A stretch of 64,000 nt of DNA from Corynebacterium alimapuense (GTDB lineage: Bacteria > Actinomycetota > Actinomycetes > Mycobacteriales > Mycobacteriaceae): the NCBI RefSeq assembly GCF_003716585.1, contig NZ_PTJO01000004.1, positions 62,001-126,000 on the forward strand. The letters run 5' to 3'. The translations under genes were made by a program, and so were the position numbers. The notes beneath the pieces were generated by a model that did not search any database, was not told where the DNA came from, and saw nothing but the letters and a program-made list of their open reading frames with translations. This document shows, piece by piece, positions 8,838 to 17,370 of the stretch. The first letter of the stretch is position 1. Every line of letters starts with the position of its first letter.

Positions 8838-9698
8838 CTAGCCGAAAAACACCCATACCAATGACATGGTCACGATCGCACCGACGAGATAATTCAGCCA
8901 AAGGAATACCCGCCAAGAACTGTTCGCATCTTCGCAGGTGGCATCAGAGATATTCCAAAAACGCAGAGTGTTGGCGACATAGCCCAGACCGGCAATGCCG
9001 ACAATCCAACCGGGGGCTGGCAATGCGAACAGCAGCAGAGCTGCCACCAAGTAGGCAGCAGCTGCCAAGCGAGTGGTGATTCGAGCGCCAAAGGCGGTAG
9101 CAATCGAGCTCAAACCACCTTCGCGGTCGGCGCGAACGTCTTGAACGGCGCCGAGCGCATGGCTGGCCATTCCCCAAAGGAAGAAGGCACCAGCGGCGTA
9201 CCAAAAGTACTGGGAGGTATCGGCGTCCAAGATGGTTGCGCCGACAATCGCTGGGGTGACGAAGTGGGTTGAGGAGGTAATCGAATCAATTAGTGGGCGT
9301 TCTTTGAAACGCATCGGTGGCGCAGAATAGGCAACTACCGCGGCCATCGCAACGGTCAACCAGATCGCTGAGATCCAGGTTCCAGTGGCATACATCACCA
9401 CCAAGAATGGAATGGTGGTCACCGCAGAAGCCCAAAGCAAAGGCGCGTGCATCGATTTCGGTAAGACGGCGCCTTCGACCCCGCCTTTACGAGGATTACG
9501 AATATCGGATTCATAATCAAAAACATCGTTGATGCCATACATGGCGATGTTGTAAGGAATGAGGAAAAAGACCACACCGACCCAGAACAACCAGTCCGTG
9601 CCCCCGCCGGAAAGCAAGTAAGCCAGACCGAAGGGGAAGGCAGTGTTGACCCAGCTGATGGGCCTTGAAGCGGCCAGAATATTGCGGAGAACGGTCAC
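8838..9698 (-). CDS. crtEb: Lycopene elongase (C50 carotenoid prenyltransferase, UbiA family)
   Basis: Adds two C5 dimethylallyl units to lycopene, giving flavuxanthin, the precursor of decaprenoxanthin. It is an integral membrane UbiA-type enzyme with the allyl-diphosphate motifs NDVFDYESDIRNPRKGG and DVRADREGGLSS. I start at GTG 9698 (286 residues): AAGGAAGGGA lies upstream, the start overlaps the crtYf stop in a GTGA, and the N-terminus then aligns with the C. glutamicum enzyme as I recall it (about 287 residues). The longer ATG at 9722 is the alternative. Last of the overlapping crt genes. Confidence 0.92.
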   Translation of the reverse strand: MTVLRNILAASRPISWVNTAFPFGLAYLLSGGGTDWLFWVGVVFFLIPYNIAMYGINDVFDYESDIRNPRKGGVEGAVLPKSMHAPLLWASAVTTIPFLVVMYATGTWISAIWLTVAMAAVVAYSAPPMRFKERPLIDSITSSTHFVTPAIVGATILDADTSQYFWYAAGAFFLWGMASHALGAVQDVRADREGGLSSIATAFGARITTRLAAAAYLVAALLLFALPAPGWIVGIAGLGYVANTLRFWNISDATCEDANSSWRVFLWLNYLVGAIVTMSLVWVFFG

Positions 9699-9988
9699 TG
9701 CGGTGGTCCCTTCCTTGTCCATAGTGCCGGGATGATCAAAGCTACGAAGATGGCATAGAAGAAGTCCTCAATAGGGACGAGACCAACTTGGATACCAAGA
9801 CGTTGAGCATCGCCATAGCCGACGAGTTCTGCCCAGATCATCAGGTTGTCAAAAATCGCGGTGAGTACCAATAGAACTGCACCCACGATGGCAGTCACTG
9901 CCAGCTGCCGGGGCACTGCATTGCGGTGTAGCACCCACAAGATGAGAGCAAGGATGAGAAACGGCAGGCTGATAAGCAGGTAGGTCAT
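9695..9988 (-). CDS. crtYf: C50 carotenoid epsilon-cyclase subunit CrtYf
   Basis: One half of the heterodimeric membrane cyclase that closes the epsilon rings of decaprenoxanthin from flavuxanthin. 97 residues with three hydrophobic helices; the segment PIEDFFYAIFVALIIPALW carries the PxE(D)xxF motif typical of CrtY-type heterodimeric cyclases. ATG overlaps the crtYe stop as ATGA, and its own stop overlaps crtEb, so translation is likely coupled. Confidence 0.9.
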   Translation of the reverse strand: MTYLLISLPFLILALILWVLHRNAVPRQLAVTAIVGAVLLVLTAIFDNLMIWAELVGYGDAQRLGIQVGLVPIEDFFYAIFVALIIPALWTRKGPPQ

Positions 9989-10335
9989 GCTGACGCCCCC
10001 CGTTCGACGCGAGCGTCGAGAAGCAATCGAACCCCAGAGGTGAGATTGATGGTGAGATAGGTCAGGAAGAAGAGAAACAGCGGCTCTTCCAAGGGCATCT
10101 CCGGCGCAAGCTCAATGCCCGTCATATAAGCGGAGCCGCCCCGAAAGAATGATCCGGTCACGATGCCCAGAAGATCCCAGACCAAGAAGGCTCCGACAAC
10201 TCCGATACTCAGCAGTGCCGCGCGGCGGGCGTCGAAAAAGAAGGCCAGCCGCCACCGCCAGTCACAGAGCAGCATGCTCAAGAGGCTGAAGGCCAAAATG
10301 ATTAAGTACAAAAATGGTAGTAGCTGATCACCCAC
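9985..10335 (-). CDS. crtYe: C50 carotenoid epsilon-cyclase subunit CrtYe
   Basis: Partner of CrtYf in the heterodimeric carotenoid cyclase. 116 residues, three to four membrane segments, with the family motif in PEMPLEEPLFLFFLTYL (PLEE...F). The GTG start overlaps the last 8 bp of crtI and the stop overlaps crtYf by 4 bp. Membrane location and pathway are taken from the well-studied C. glutamicum decaprenoxanthin genes. Confidence 0.9.
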   Translation of the reverse strand: MGDQLLPFLYLIILAFSLLSMLLCDWRWRLAFFFDARRAALLSIGVVGAFLVWDLLGIVTGSFFRGGSAYMTGIELAPEMPLEEPLFLFFLTYLTINLTSGVRLLLDARVERGASA

Positions 10336-11938
10336 GGATATCGCCGGAATCAGGTTCGGGCAACGCTGCTGGGTCGCTATCGCCGTGGATGCGCTTGATG
10401 ACGTTTTCCGCTGAAATCAGGCACATGGGCACGCCCACCCCAGGCACCGTCGTCGCCCCAGCATAATAGAGGTTATCCACCTTTGATGAGGTGTTGCGCC
10501 CTCGGAAGAAGGCCGATTGGCGCAGCGTATGAGCCGGGCCGATGGAACCGCCCCGCCAAGCGTTATAGCGCTCGGAAAAGTCTGCCGGTCCCACAGTATG
10601 TCGAGCGACGATCCGCTCAGCTAGATCCGGAATATCCGCCCACTCAGAAATTTGGGTGATAGCAGCATCGGCGATGGCCTCGACCGCCAGAGATCCCTCG
10701 TCACGGAAGGTATCTCCGTGGCCAAGCGACTCGGCAGCGGGAACCGGAATCAGAATAAAGAGGTTTTCATGTCCTTCTGGAGCTACGTCAGGATCGGTGA
10801 TCGACGGCATCGAGATATAAATCGATTGGGATGAATCCAGCGGCCGTTCCGATCGAGGTCCGTCAAATACCGCGGAGAAGTCCGTCGACCAGTCGTCGCT
10901 AAAGAGCAAGTTATGGTGAACCAACTGCGGGAGTTTTCCGCGAACCCCCAGCATGACCAAAACGGTGCCAATTCCGGGGTCTCTAGAAGCAAAGTACTTC
11001 TCCGGATAGGTGCGCAATTTAGTAGGCAGCAAGTGGTTTTCCGTGTGATGTAAATCGGCGCCAGAGACTACGATATCGGCGGTAATCTCTTCGAGCTTGC
11101 CTTCCGAGCTGTGCACCCGCACGCCGGTTGCCTGGGTCTTTCGCCCATTCTTCTCCGTAAGAATGGCGGTGACTTCAGTGTTAAGACGTAACTGCACGCC
11201 CTGTTCCAGTGCCAACCGGTGGAATGACTCAATTACTGAAGTGAAACCACCGATCGGGTATTTCACACCCAAGGTGAGGTCAGTGTGGCTCATCAGATGA
11301 TAAAGCGCCGGAGTGGTCTCTGGGCGAGAAGAAAGGAACACCGCCGGATAAGTCAGAATTTGGCGCAGCCGAGTGTCCTGGAATCGTTTATTCACAAAGT
11401 CCTCGAGGGACTGGGTGAGCAGCTTGGTGAGCTGACCTGCACGTTCACGGACGTCACTATGGACGAACGGACCGAGCGAAGAGAAGGTTGTATAGAGGAA
11501 CCTATCGAGCGCGATCTGATAGGCATCACCGGCACTATCCAAGTAATCAACCAGGCCTTGGCCTGCCCCGGGCTCAATTTCTTCGAAGAGCTCCGCGGCT
11601 GCATCTACCCCGCTGGGAACATCCACTGGCCCGTATTTCTCCGGGAAGACCCGATAGGCCGGGGTTAAATCGACCAAGTTCAACTGTTGCTCAGAGGTTG
11701 TGCCCAACAGCCGGTAGAAATGATCGAAGGCTTCCGGCATGAGGTACCACGAGGGACCGGTATCCCACCGAAATCCGGGTTGATCAGCAACGACGAGATC
11801 GCCGGCGCGACCGCCAACAGTGTCAATCTTCTCGACCACGGTGACCTGTACGCCCTCTTTGGCAAGGAGTGCTGCAGTGGCCAAGCCAGCAACGCCAGCT
11901 CCGATCACGACGGCGGTCTTGGGAGTGCGATTGCTCAT
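10328..11938 (-). CDS. crtI: Phytoene desaturase
   Basis: FAD-dependent desaturase converting phytoene to lycopene at the membrane. 536 residues from ATG 11938. N-terminal dinucleotide fold VVIGAGVAGLATAALLAKEG, the substrate segment GFRWDTGPSWYLMPE, and the C-terminal CrtI signature near NLYYAGATTVPGVGVPMCLISAENV. An ATG at 11944 overlaps the crtB stop but is almost on top of the AAAAGAAGG ribosome site; the ATG at 11938 has better spacing. Positioned as in the C. glutamicum order crtB-crtI-crtYe-crtYf-crtEb. Confidence 0.95.
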   Translation of the reverse strand: MSNRTPKTAVVIGAGVAGLATAALLAKEGVQVTVVEKIDTVGGRAGDLVVADQPGFRWDTGPSWYLMPEAFDHFYRLLGTTSEQQLNLVDLTPAYRVFPEKYGPVDVPSGVDAAAELFEEIEPGAGQGLVDYLDSAGDAYQIALDRFLYTTFSSLGPFVHSDVRERAGQLTKLLTQSLEDFVNKRFQDTRLRQILTYPAVFLSSRPETTPALYHLMSHTDLTLGVKYPIGGFTSVIESFHRLALEQGVQLRLNTEVTAILTEKNGRKTQATGVRVHSSEGKLEEITADIVVSGADLHHTENHLLPTKLRTYPEKYFASRDPGIGTVLVMLGVRGKLPQLVHHNLLFSDDWSTDFSAVFDGPRSERPLDSSQSIYISMPSITDPDVAPEGHENLFILIPVPAAESLGHGDTFRDEGSLAVEAIADAAITQISEWADIPDLAERIVARHTVGPADFSERYNAWRGGSIGPAHTLRQSAFFRGRNTSSKVDNLYYAGATTVPGVGVPMCLISAENVIKRIHGDSDPAALPEPDSGDIRG

Positions 11939-11940
11939 GC

Positions 11941-12864
11941 TCATCCTTCTTTTCTACGGTTAATCCGCGGTGCACTAGCCAGCGCGCGGGCAGTAATAAC
12001 GGCCTTGGTTCGACGGGGCACACTGATGCGCTGAGTACTCAGTTCTGCGGCAGGAGTCGCGGCCAAGCGCTCGGTGAGTTCGGCGAACAAGCCAGTAGCG
12101 GCCAGCACACCTGCACGAGCAGAAATCGGCAGCAGCGGAATAGCTTTTCGAGCATGTTCGAGATCATCACGGATATCAGCGATGAGTCTGTCTTTGTGCT
12201 GTTCGTTCAGACCGTCCTCCCCCATACCGGGGAAATAGATCCGCCCCAGCGTCATGGAGTCCTCCCCTAAGTCACGGAGGAAATTGATCTTCTGGAAAGC
12301 AGCTCCCAGCGCACGCGCACCAGATTCCAAACGAGCCCGCTCATCTTTGGTGACCGGATTGTCCACGAGGAACACAGACAAACACAACAGGCCGATGACT
12401 TCTGCCGAGCCATAGACATAGTCCTCGAAACTGTCTGGGTCATAAGTGGTCTGGCTCAAGTCACGCCGCATGGATGAGAAAAACGCCCGTACATGCGCAG
12501 GATCGAAATCACAGCGCCGCGCGGTGCAGCCATAGGCATGGAGGACGGGATCGACGTCGAAACGCTTGTGTGGTGCGCCCAAGACTGCTTGTTCATAGGA
12601 ATCAAGAAGATCCGAAGCTACCTCACGAGAGTGCCCTGCAGCCTCAGCCGTTCCATCGACGATTTCATCGGCGATTCGCACCATGGCATAAAGATTGCGG
12701 ATATCAGTGCGAATTGCCTTTCCCAATAAACTGGTAGCCAAGGAAAAGCTGGTGGAATACGCAGTGATTACCGTGCGGGCAGCTTTCACCGACATCCGAT
12801 CATAACGGTCGAGATAATCCACCATCACCGGATCTGACTTGGGTTCGTGTTCAGGAATGTGCAT
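11941..12864 (-). CDS. crtB: Phytoene synthase
   Basis: Condenses two geranylgeranyl diphosphates to phytoene. 307 residues from ATG 12864, which has AAGGA upstream and overlaps the end of crtE by 14 bp; a further ATG exists at 12879. The two Asp-rich motifs of the squalene/phytoene synthase family are visible: AMVRIADEIVDG and INFLRDLGEDSMTLGRIYFP. Cytoplasmic or membrane-peripheral. Unlike C. glutamicum, no MmpL-type transporter gene separates crtE and crtB here. Confidence 0.94.
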   Translation of the reverse strand: MHIPEHEPKSDPVMVDYLDRYDRMSVKAARTVITAYSTSFSLATSLLGKAIRTDIRNLYAMVRIADEIVDGTAEAAGHSREVASDLLDSYEQAVLGAPHKRFDVDPVLHAYGCTARRCDFDPAHVRAFFSSMRRDLSQTTYDPDSFEDYVYGSAEVIGLLCLSVFLVDNPVTKDERARLESGARALGAAFQKINFLRDLGEDSMTLGRIYFPGMGEDGLNEQHKDRLIADIRDDLEHARKAIPLLPISARAGVLAATGLFAELTERLAATPAAELSTQRISVPRRTKAVITARALASAPRINRRKEG

Positions 12865-13819
12865 GCAGCATTCCTTCAATGCGGTTGGTCATATCGTGCA
12901 AGCCAGCACGAATACCTAGGTCCAGATCGCTCTCATCAATCAATACGCGAGCAAGATTGAGATGATTTTGTCCCTCTTCCACTACATCTCCTACAGCTCC
13001 CGCTACCGCAGCCGAATCAGCTCCTGAACGGTCTTCCAAGCGCATCGTCATCAGGGTCATTCGCCCATGCACGATATCGCCACCTGTCGATTTACCGGTC
13101 GCGGAACTGTCTCCGACAGAACCGGCAATATCGTCGGCAGCTTGGAAAGCTCGCCCGAGTTCAAAGGCAATAGGCTGCATCGGTGCCGGGTCACGGCCAG
13201 CGGCCAAGGCGCCAAGCTTCAGTGGAGCTCCGAAACTATAGTCACTGGTTTTGAGATGATTGCTTAGGCGAACCAACTCAAGGTCTGGGACGTTGCCGTC
13301 CGAGTGCGCAACATCGAGGATCTCACCTGTAATGGTCTCCTCCACTGCCGAAGTCAGGATTCGCAGGCCGCTACGCAACATCGCATCATCTAGGGAAGAA
13401 TCTAAGAGCAGTTGAACTGCTCGGTTTAAACCCAAATCACCGGCAGTGATGGCGATCGAGGTACCCAAATGAGGGTCACCGTATTCATCACGGACCAGAG
13501 CGTGGATGGTTGGTACCCCACGTCGAGTATCATCGCGATCGATTATGTCATCATGGATAAGGAAAGAACCGTGTAAAAGGTCCACACAAGCACCAAACGC
13601 AGTGGCTGCGCTTAGCTGTTGACCTGTTACTTCACCAGCAGAGATATGCACAAGAGCAGATCTCAGGTGCTTTCCTCCTAGTGCAGAGGTGGCCACTCCT
13701 TCTCGTGCTAGCTCCAAGAGACGTGGGTTCCCAGGGACCGGATCCCCGGAAGCAGCCAAAAACTCCTCGAGCAAGCTCAACGAGACAGCAACTCGACGCT
13801 TAACCTCGGAACTCATCAT
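12851..13819 (-). CDS. crtE: Geranylgeranyl diphosphate synthase
   Basis: Chain-elongating trans-prenyltransferase supplying C20 diphosphate for carotenoids. The first Asp-rich motif is DDIID at residues 90-94 (counting from 13819), the second is DDIAG in FQAADDIAGSVGD. The frame is open to 13999, but that 60-residue extension lies inside the GT2 gene and looks unlike the family. I use the ATG-ATG pair at 13819/13816, which overlaps the GT2 stop and has GAGGTG upstream, giving 322 residues. Confidence 0.92.
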   Translation of the reverse strand: MMSSEVKRRVAVSLSLLEEFLAASGDPVPGNPRLLELAREGVATSALGGKHLRSALVHISAGEVTGQQLSAATAFGACVDLLHGSFLIHDDIIDRDDTRRGVPTIHALVRDEYGDPHLGTSIAITAGDLGLNRAVQLLLDSSLDDAMLRSGLRILTSAVEETITGEILDVAHSDGNVPDLELVRLSNHLKTSDYSFGAPLKLGALAAGRDPAPMQPIAFELGRAFQAADDIAGSVGDSSATGKSTGGDIVHGRMTLMTMRLEDRSGADSAAVAGAVGDVVEEGQNHLNLARVLIDESDLDLGIRAGLHDMTNRIEGMLHAHS

Positions 13820-14598
13820 CCCAGCACCTCTTTCATTTTCGGTCCCAGCAACCCCCGTCGTGCTAATCGACGGTGTGGTGGATGGTTGCGCCATCCGCGC
13901 AAAATAGTGTGCATTCCTCGCTTGAAACGGACAATAATCTGCTGCACGCCATGAAGCGGACGAGGATCGGTCTCCAACGTCAAATCTGGTTGAAACCACA
14001 CCGTCTCATCGGGACGAACCTCGAAGGAGATCTGCATGTCTTCATGAGAATAGACATCAGCGGAATCAACTGAGTCGCGAATACCCTGCCACCAGTCAGC
14101 GCGCACCGAATAGTTGGTCCCGAACAATGGGTAATGGCCCAATGCTGAACCCACACTATTACGGTAGGCCCCTAGATAGGCGCGACTGAGAAAATCTCCC
14201 GCACGACCAGGAATCTCAAACCGAGCGGTCCCGGTTACTCCCACGATACGACGTCCCGGAGAGCTATCTGCAGCATTCCAAGCGGCATGCAGCCGAGCAA
14301 TGAAATCAGGAGGAAGAATGACATCTGCATCAGTACGCAGGAAAATGTCGCCCTCGGCGGCATCGAAACCGGTACGGGTAGCCCAGGTTATTCCCCTCCG
14401 AGATTCTGTCACCACCCTGGCGCCAGCTGCTTGAGCGATAGCTGCCGAATCATCGGTGGATCCGTTATCCACGACGATCACTTCATCAGGCAAAATCTGT
14501 TGTACAGCCAAGGAGTCAAGGCACCGCTTCAACAAGTCTGCGTCATTAAGGCATGGAATAACGACGCTAATAGTTCGATTAAGAACAGGATCGGGCAC
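13816..14598 (-). CDS. GT2-family glycosyltransferase, candidate carotenoid glucosyltransferase
   Basis: 260 residues with a GT-A fold: SVVIPCLNDADLLKRCLDSL, VDNGSTDDS near residue 43, and RTDADVILPPDF (DxD) near 90. No membrane anchor is obvious. Starts at GTG 14598 with GGAGAG upstream and is the first gene of the crt operon, its stop overlapping crtE. In C. glutamicum a GT2 enzyme (CrtX, cg0730) glucosylates decaprenoxanthin, so operon membership makes this a strong candidate for the same role. The acceptor is inferred, not shown by the sequence; a general wall glycosyltransferase is the alternative. Confidence 0.75.
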   Translation of the reverse strand: MPDPVLNRTISVVIPCLNDADLLKRCLDSLAVQQILPDEVIVVDNGSTDDSAAIAQAAGARVVTESRRGITWATRTGFDAAEGDIFLRTDADVILPPDFIARLHAAWNAADSSPGRRIVGVTGTARFEIPGRAGDFLSRAYLGAYRNSVGSALGHYPLFGTNYSVRADWWQGIRDSVDSADVYSHEDMQISFEVRPDETVWFQPDLTLETDPRPLHGVQQIIVRFKRGMHTILRGWRNHPPHRRLARRGLLGPKMKEVLG

Positions 14599-14753
14599 GC
14601 GAGGACTCTCCGGTCGAAGAATAGAATCTAGATTATGAATACAGGCGAGAATACCAGTGCGAAAGAAACTCGCTCCCGCGACTGAAGAACTACCCCCGAA
14701 CCCACATCATCCGAACCTTCCCCAGTTTCAGAATCTGCCTACGATGGGAAGGC
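14599..14753. promoter_or_regulatory. Divergent promoter region, crt operon / TIGR03089 gene
   Basis: 155 bp between the GTG of the GT2 gene and the ATG of the TIGR03089-type gene. It must hold the promoter of the whole crt operon. AT-rich TAGAAT-like stretches occur around 14620-14640. I see no clear long palindrome that would mark a MarR (CrtR) operator, and no crtR-like regulator gene lies nearby. Confidence 0.4.
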
Positions 14754-15407
14754 ATGGAGCTTCTCGCACATCTGCTCAAATCTGATCCCGCTAGCCCGCG
14801 ACTGACGGTCTACAACGAAGCCACCGGAGCTCGCCTTGATTTTTCCGCCCAGACACTCGACAACTGGGCGTCGAAAATCGGCAACATGCTGCTGGAGGAA
14901 CTCGATCTCGAATCCGGGTCAGTAATCCATCTGGACCTGCCGGTCGGCTGGCAGGCCGCCACAATCGTGCTGGGTGCATTGGCCGCTGGCATCGATTATC
15001 GGATGGGGGTAGCGCCAGATACCGAGACGGAGGTCGTTTTCACCTCGCCGGAGCGGTTTGAGAATTACAGCGGCATAGAGGTCGTTGTGGTCACTGATGA
15101 CCCCTTTGGTCGAGGTGTCGTGGAATCCGGAGGTCAGTTACCTGTCGGAGCAATCGATTTCGGCCCTACCGTGCGCTTCTACGGCGATCAGTTCTTTGGT
15201 CCGGCCCCCTCGCTTATCGACGTCGTTTCCTCCCCCAGCACTCCAGAACGCCTGCTCTCTACCGGCTGGCATGACGTTGAATCAATGCATCGCTGTGTAT
15301 TGGCACCCTTGGCAGCCGGAGGCTCCGCCGTGGTGGTTAGCGGATTAGCTGGCGCCAAGCGGCTCGATGAAATCGCTGCGGCAGAGAAAGTCACCGCTAG
15401 GCTCTGA
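14754..15407 (+). CDS. TIGR03089 family protein (AMP-binding-enzyme-like)
   Basis: 217 residues resembling the N-terminal part of acyl-CoA synthetases: RLTVYNEATGARLDFSAQTLDNWASKIGNML followed by LDLPVGWQAATIVLGALAAGIDY. It is much too short for a complete adenylating enzyme and lacks the AMP-binding P-loop (SGTTG) and C-terminal domain. Small actinobacterial proteins of this type normally sit beside the LCP gene, which here is 7.4 kb away across the crt block. Function unknown. Confidence 0.75.
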   Translation: MELLAHLLKSDPASPRLTVYNEATGARLDFSAQTLDNWASKIGNMLLEELDLESGSVIHLDLPVGWQAATIVLGALAAGIDYRMGVAPDTETEVVFTSPERFENYSGIEVVVVTDDPFGRGVVESGGQLPVGAIDFGPTVRFYGDQFFGPAPSLIDVVSSPSTPERLLSTGWHDVESMHRCVLAPLAAGGSAVVVSGLAGAKRLDEIAAAEKVTARL

Positions 15408-15444
15408 TTCGGGGATAGAAACAGCGTCGATTATTGCAATAGAG

Positions 15445-15489
15445 CTGGCTGACATGTGGCTGGCCGACATGTGGCTGGCCGACACGTGG
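15445..15489. repeat. Three tandem 15-bp units
   Basis: CTGGCTGACATGTGG, CTGGCCGACATGTGG and CTGGCCGACACGTGG follow one another without gap, differing by one base each step. The array lies in the 214-bp gap behind the TIGR03089-type gene. The unit length is a multiple of three, but no convincing gene covers it. Confidence 0.85.
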
Positions 15490-15621
15490 CGGCGGACAGC
15501 AAACCTCATCCCAGTTTCAGCATCACTCTCGAACATATGAGCAAGCTGTGAAAGTTCTATGTCTTGGCTTATTTCTAGTGTTATTCCTGTCAGTTAGATC
15601 CCGTCTTTCTCAGGAGTAACC

Positions 15622-16221
15622 ATGAACACACCTCAGCCCTTCGACCCGAACGCTATGGCTGCCCCGTACCCCGCCGTAGAGCCACCCAAGAAGAAGAAAA
15701 AATGGCCCTGGATCGTCGGTGGCATCGCTGTTGTGGTCGTAGCCACCAGCGTATTCGGAGGAGACTCCGAGGAAGCCACATCCACGGCTGGTAACGCGGG
15801 CTTCGTAGAATCCGACGATGCCGTAGTCGATGCTGCCGCTGAAGAAACCGCCTCAGCCACCGATGTCGGTCTCAGCGAGACCGCGGAGTCCGACGGAATG
15901 ATGGTCACTGTCTCTAACGCACGGTTTGCAAGCAGTATCCTCTCTGACTACTTATGTGCTGATGCAAACTTGTCCAACCAATCTGACTCTGCACAGGGCT
16001 TCTCCCAGTTCGATTTTGAGCTCTACAAGCCCAATGGCGTCATCGCCAACACCACCTTCCCAGGCCTCGATATCAAAACCTTGGAATACGCAGATCTTGC
16101 ACCAGGTGGTACGACTGACGGGGCTATTTGTTTCGACAGTGATGGCGCACCCGGTGAATACAAGATCGAATACTCCGGCGGCCTCTTTGCTGACCCGTTG
16201 ACCTGGAGCTTTACTCTCTAA
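15622..16221 (+). CDS. Membrane-anchored secreted protein with DUF4352-like domain
   Basis: 199 residues: a Pro-rich cytoplasmic N-terminus ending in a Lys cluster (PPKKKKK), one membrane segment WPWIVGGIAVVVVATSVFG at about 30-48, an acidic Ala/Glu linker to about 80, then a beta-rich extracellular domain with two cysteines (C113 region YLCADANLSNQ and AICFDSD) like DUF4352/telokin-like domains. It has AGGAG before the ATG. Monocistronic, with a terminator hairpin about 100 bp downstream. The role is unknown; the domain type is common in Gram-positive surface proteins. Confidence 0.75.
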   Translation: MNTPQPFDPNAMAAPYPAVEPPKKKKKWPWIVGGIAVVVVATSVFGGDSEEATSTAGNAGFVESDDAVVDAAAEETASATDVGLSETAESDGMMVTVSNARFASSILSDYLCADANLSNQSDSAQGFSQFDFELYKPNGVIANTTFPGLDIKTLEYADLAPGGTTDGAICFDSDGAPGEYKIEYSGGLFADPLTWSFTL

Positions 16222-16320
16222 ATCGGAATTCACCTCAAAAACCAACGAAGGTCTCGTGGGGGCAGCCTTAGTTTCGGTTGACGTTGCTAGGTGCACTTGG
16301 AATTCCGCCCCATCAAAGCT

Positions 16321-16368
16321 AAAGCCTCCCCTCCCAGCCACAATGGCATGGGCGTGGAGGCTTTTCTT
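16321..16368 (+). terminator. Terminator hairpin behind the DUF4352-like gene
   Basis: AAAGCCTCC at 16321-16329 pairs with GGAGGCTTT at 16356-16364 and is followed by TTCTT. The loop of 26 bases is long. It lies between convergent genes, so it may serve both. Confidence 0.55.
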
Positions 16369-16416
16369 ATGCTCTGTTCGCGGATCCGACCGGGTTTTGG
16401 AAAACAACCTGCACTC

Positions 16417-16917
16417 TCAGGACTGCCCCCCTGGCACCTTCCTATCCTTAGCTGCACCATCTAGCTCAGAAGAGATTCTCTCCCGAAAGCGACGCCAAAC
16501 AATCCGGAGTACCGAGTGCGGCAAAGCGATACCCTCCCGCAAGATCATCCACGCCTGGATCCCACAGGGAGTCCGGGAGGAGATCACTTCAACCGGGATA
16601 GCTAGATGCCAGGCCCATAGGCGAGTACGCCACACATGAAAATCGCTGGTGACTACAGTCCACAGTTGAGTATCAGGCACCAGGATCTTGGCATTCTCAA
16701 GATTCTCATTGGTGCTGGTGGCTGCCGATTCTAGGAGAATCCGTCGTGCATCCACGCCTTGCGCTACCAACCAATCGCACATTGTCTCTGCTTCCCCTTG
16801 TCCAGAGACAACAATGCGGGACTGATCTGACAGCGTCAGAGCTTTCAGTAGGCGCCCCCGGAGAATACGACTTGGTTGACCATCTTGCACACGTGCCCCG
16901 AGAACCAGAATGGTCAT
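16417..16917 (-). CDS. YdcF/SanA-like DUF218 protein
   Basis: 166 residues. The DUF218 pattern is clear: MTILVLGARVQDGQPS, RIVVSGQGEAETM, ILLESAATSTNENLENAKIL and VVTSDFHVWRTRLWAWHL. Such proteins occur as membrane-linked envelope factors (ElyC, SanA) but this one has no obvious membrane segment. I start at ATG 16917; a TTG at 16926 is the outer alternative. It directly follows the 147-residue membrane protein gene (9 bp gap) and is the last gene of a three-gene operon. Biochemical activity unknown. Confidence 0.75.
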   Translation of the reverse strand: MTILVLGARVQDGQPSRILRGRLLKALTLSDQSRIVVSGQGEAETMCDWLVAQGVDARRILLESAATSTNENLENAKILVPDTQLWTVVTSDFHVWRTRLWAWHLAIPVEVISSRTPCGIQAWMILREGIALPHSVLRIVWRRFRERISSELDGAAKDRKVPGGQS

Positions 16918-16926
16918 GCTGTTCAA

Positions 16927-17370
16927 CTATAGGTACGACTGTGCTTTCAGACGAAGTGCGTCAGCATTCGATACCGCATCGATCTGCTGACTCGGAGTAC
17001 TGGCTACCTCAAGGAGTTCATGAGTAGCTCTGAGCTGAAGGTGAATGCTCTCGGCCAATTGCTCTTTACCTTCTAATGCGGTGCCGATCCCTTTGGTCAG
17101 CATCAGGCTGTCCCAACGAATTATGGTTTCAGACAAATCAAACGAGGCATCTTGGACCAGCGCCTCGAGCTCATCTTCAGCGGCCCGATACTGCTGATTA
17201 CTATTGTGTGCCTTTAGAGCTTCCACGAACAGGCTGACGCCAAAGAAGAGTCCTACCAGTGGAACAACAATTGCCAGCGCCCAAAGCGCGACGCCCACGA
17301 TCCAGAGCAGTGCCCCCAAGATGAGGATTCCGCCGATAGCCATGGCACATCCGGAGTTCTTGTTGTTCAT
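16927..17370 (-). CDS. Two-helix membrane protein, function unknown
   Basis: 147 residues from ATG 17370, which overlaps the upstream stop as ATGA; a GTG at 17388 is possible. Two hydrophobic helices (about 9-30 and 33-52: MAIGGILILGALLWIVGVALW and LAIVVPLVGLFFGVSLFVEAL) are followed by a helical, charged cytoplasmic region with coiled-coil character (YRAAEDELEALVQDASFDLSE). Not recognised as any family. Middle gene of the operon ending in the YdcF-like gene. Confidence 0.65.
   Translation of the reverse strand: MNNKNSGCAMAIGGILILGALLWIVGVALWALAIVVPLVGLFFGVSLFVEALKAHNSNQQYRAAEDELEALVQDASFDLSETIIRWDSLMLTKGIGTALEGKEQLAESIHLQLRATHELLEVASTPSQQIDAVSNADALRLKAQSYL

Noticed and set aside
13820-13999. 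N-terminal extension of crtE
   Set aside because: Lies inside the GT2 gene in another frame and is unlike prenyl synthases; the ATG pair at 13819 fits better.
15345-15536. 63-residue frame with ASHMS repeats
   Set aside because: Product of the 15-bp tandem repeat read in reverse; no homology or ribosome site.
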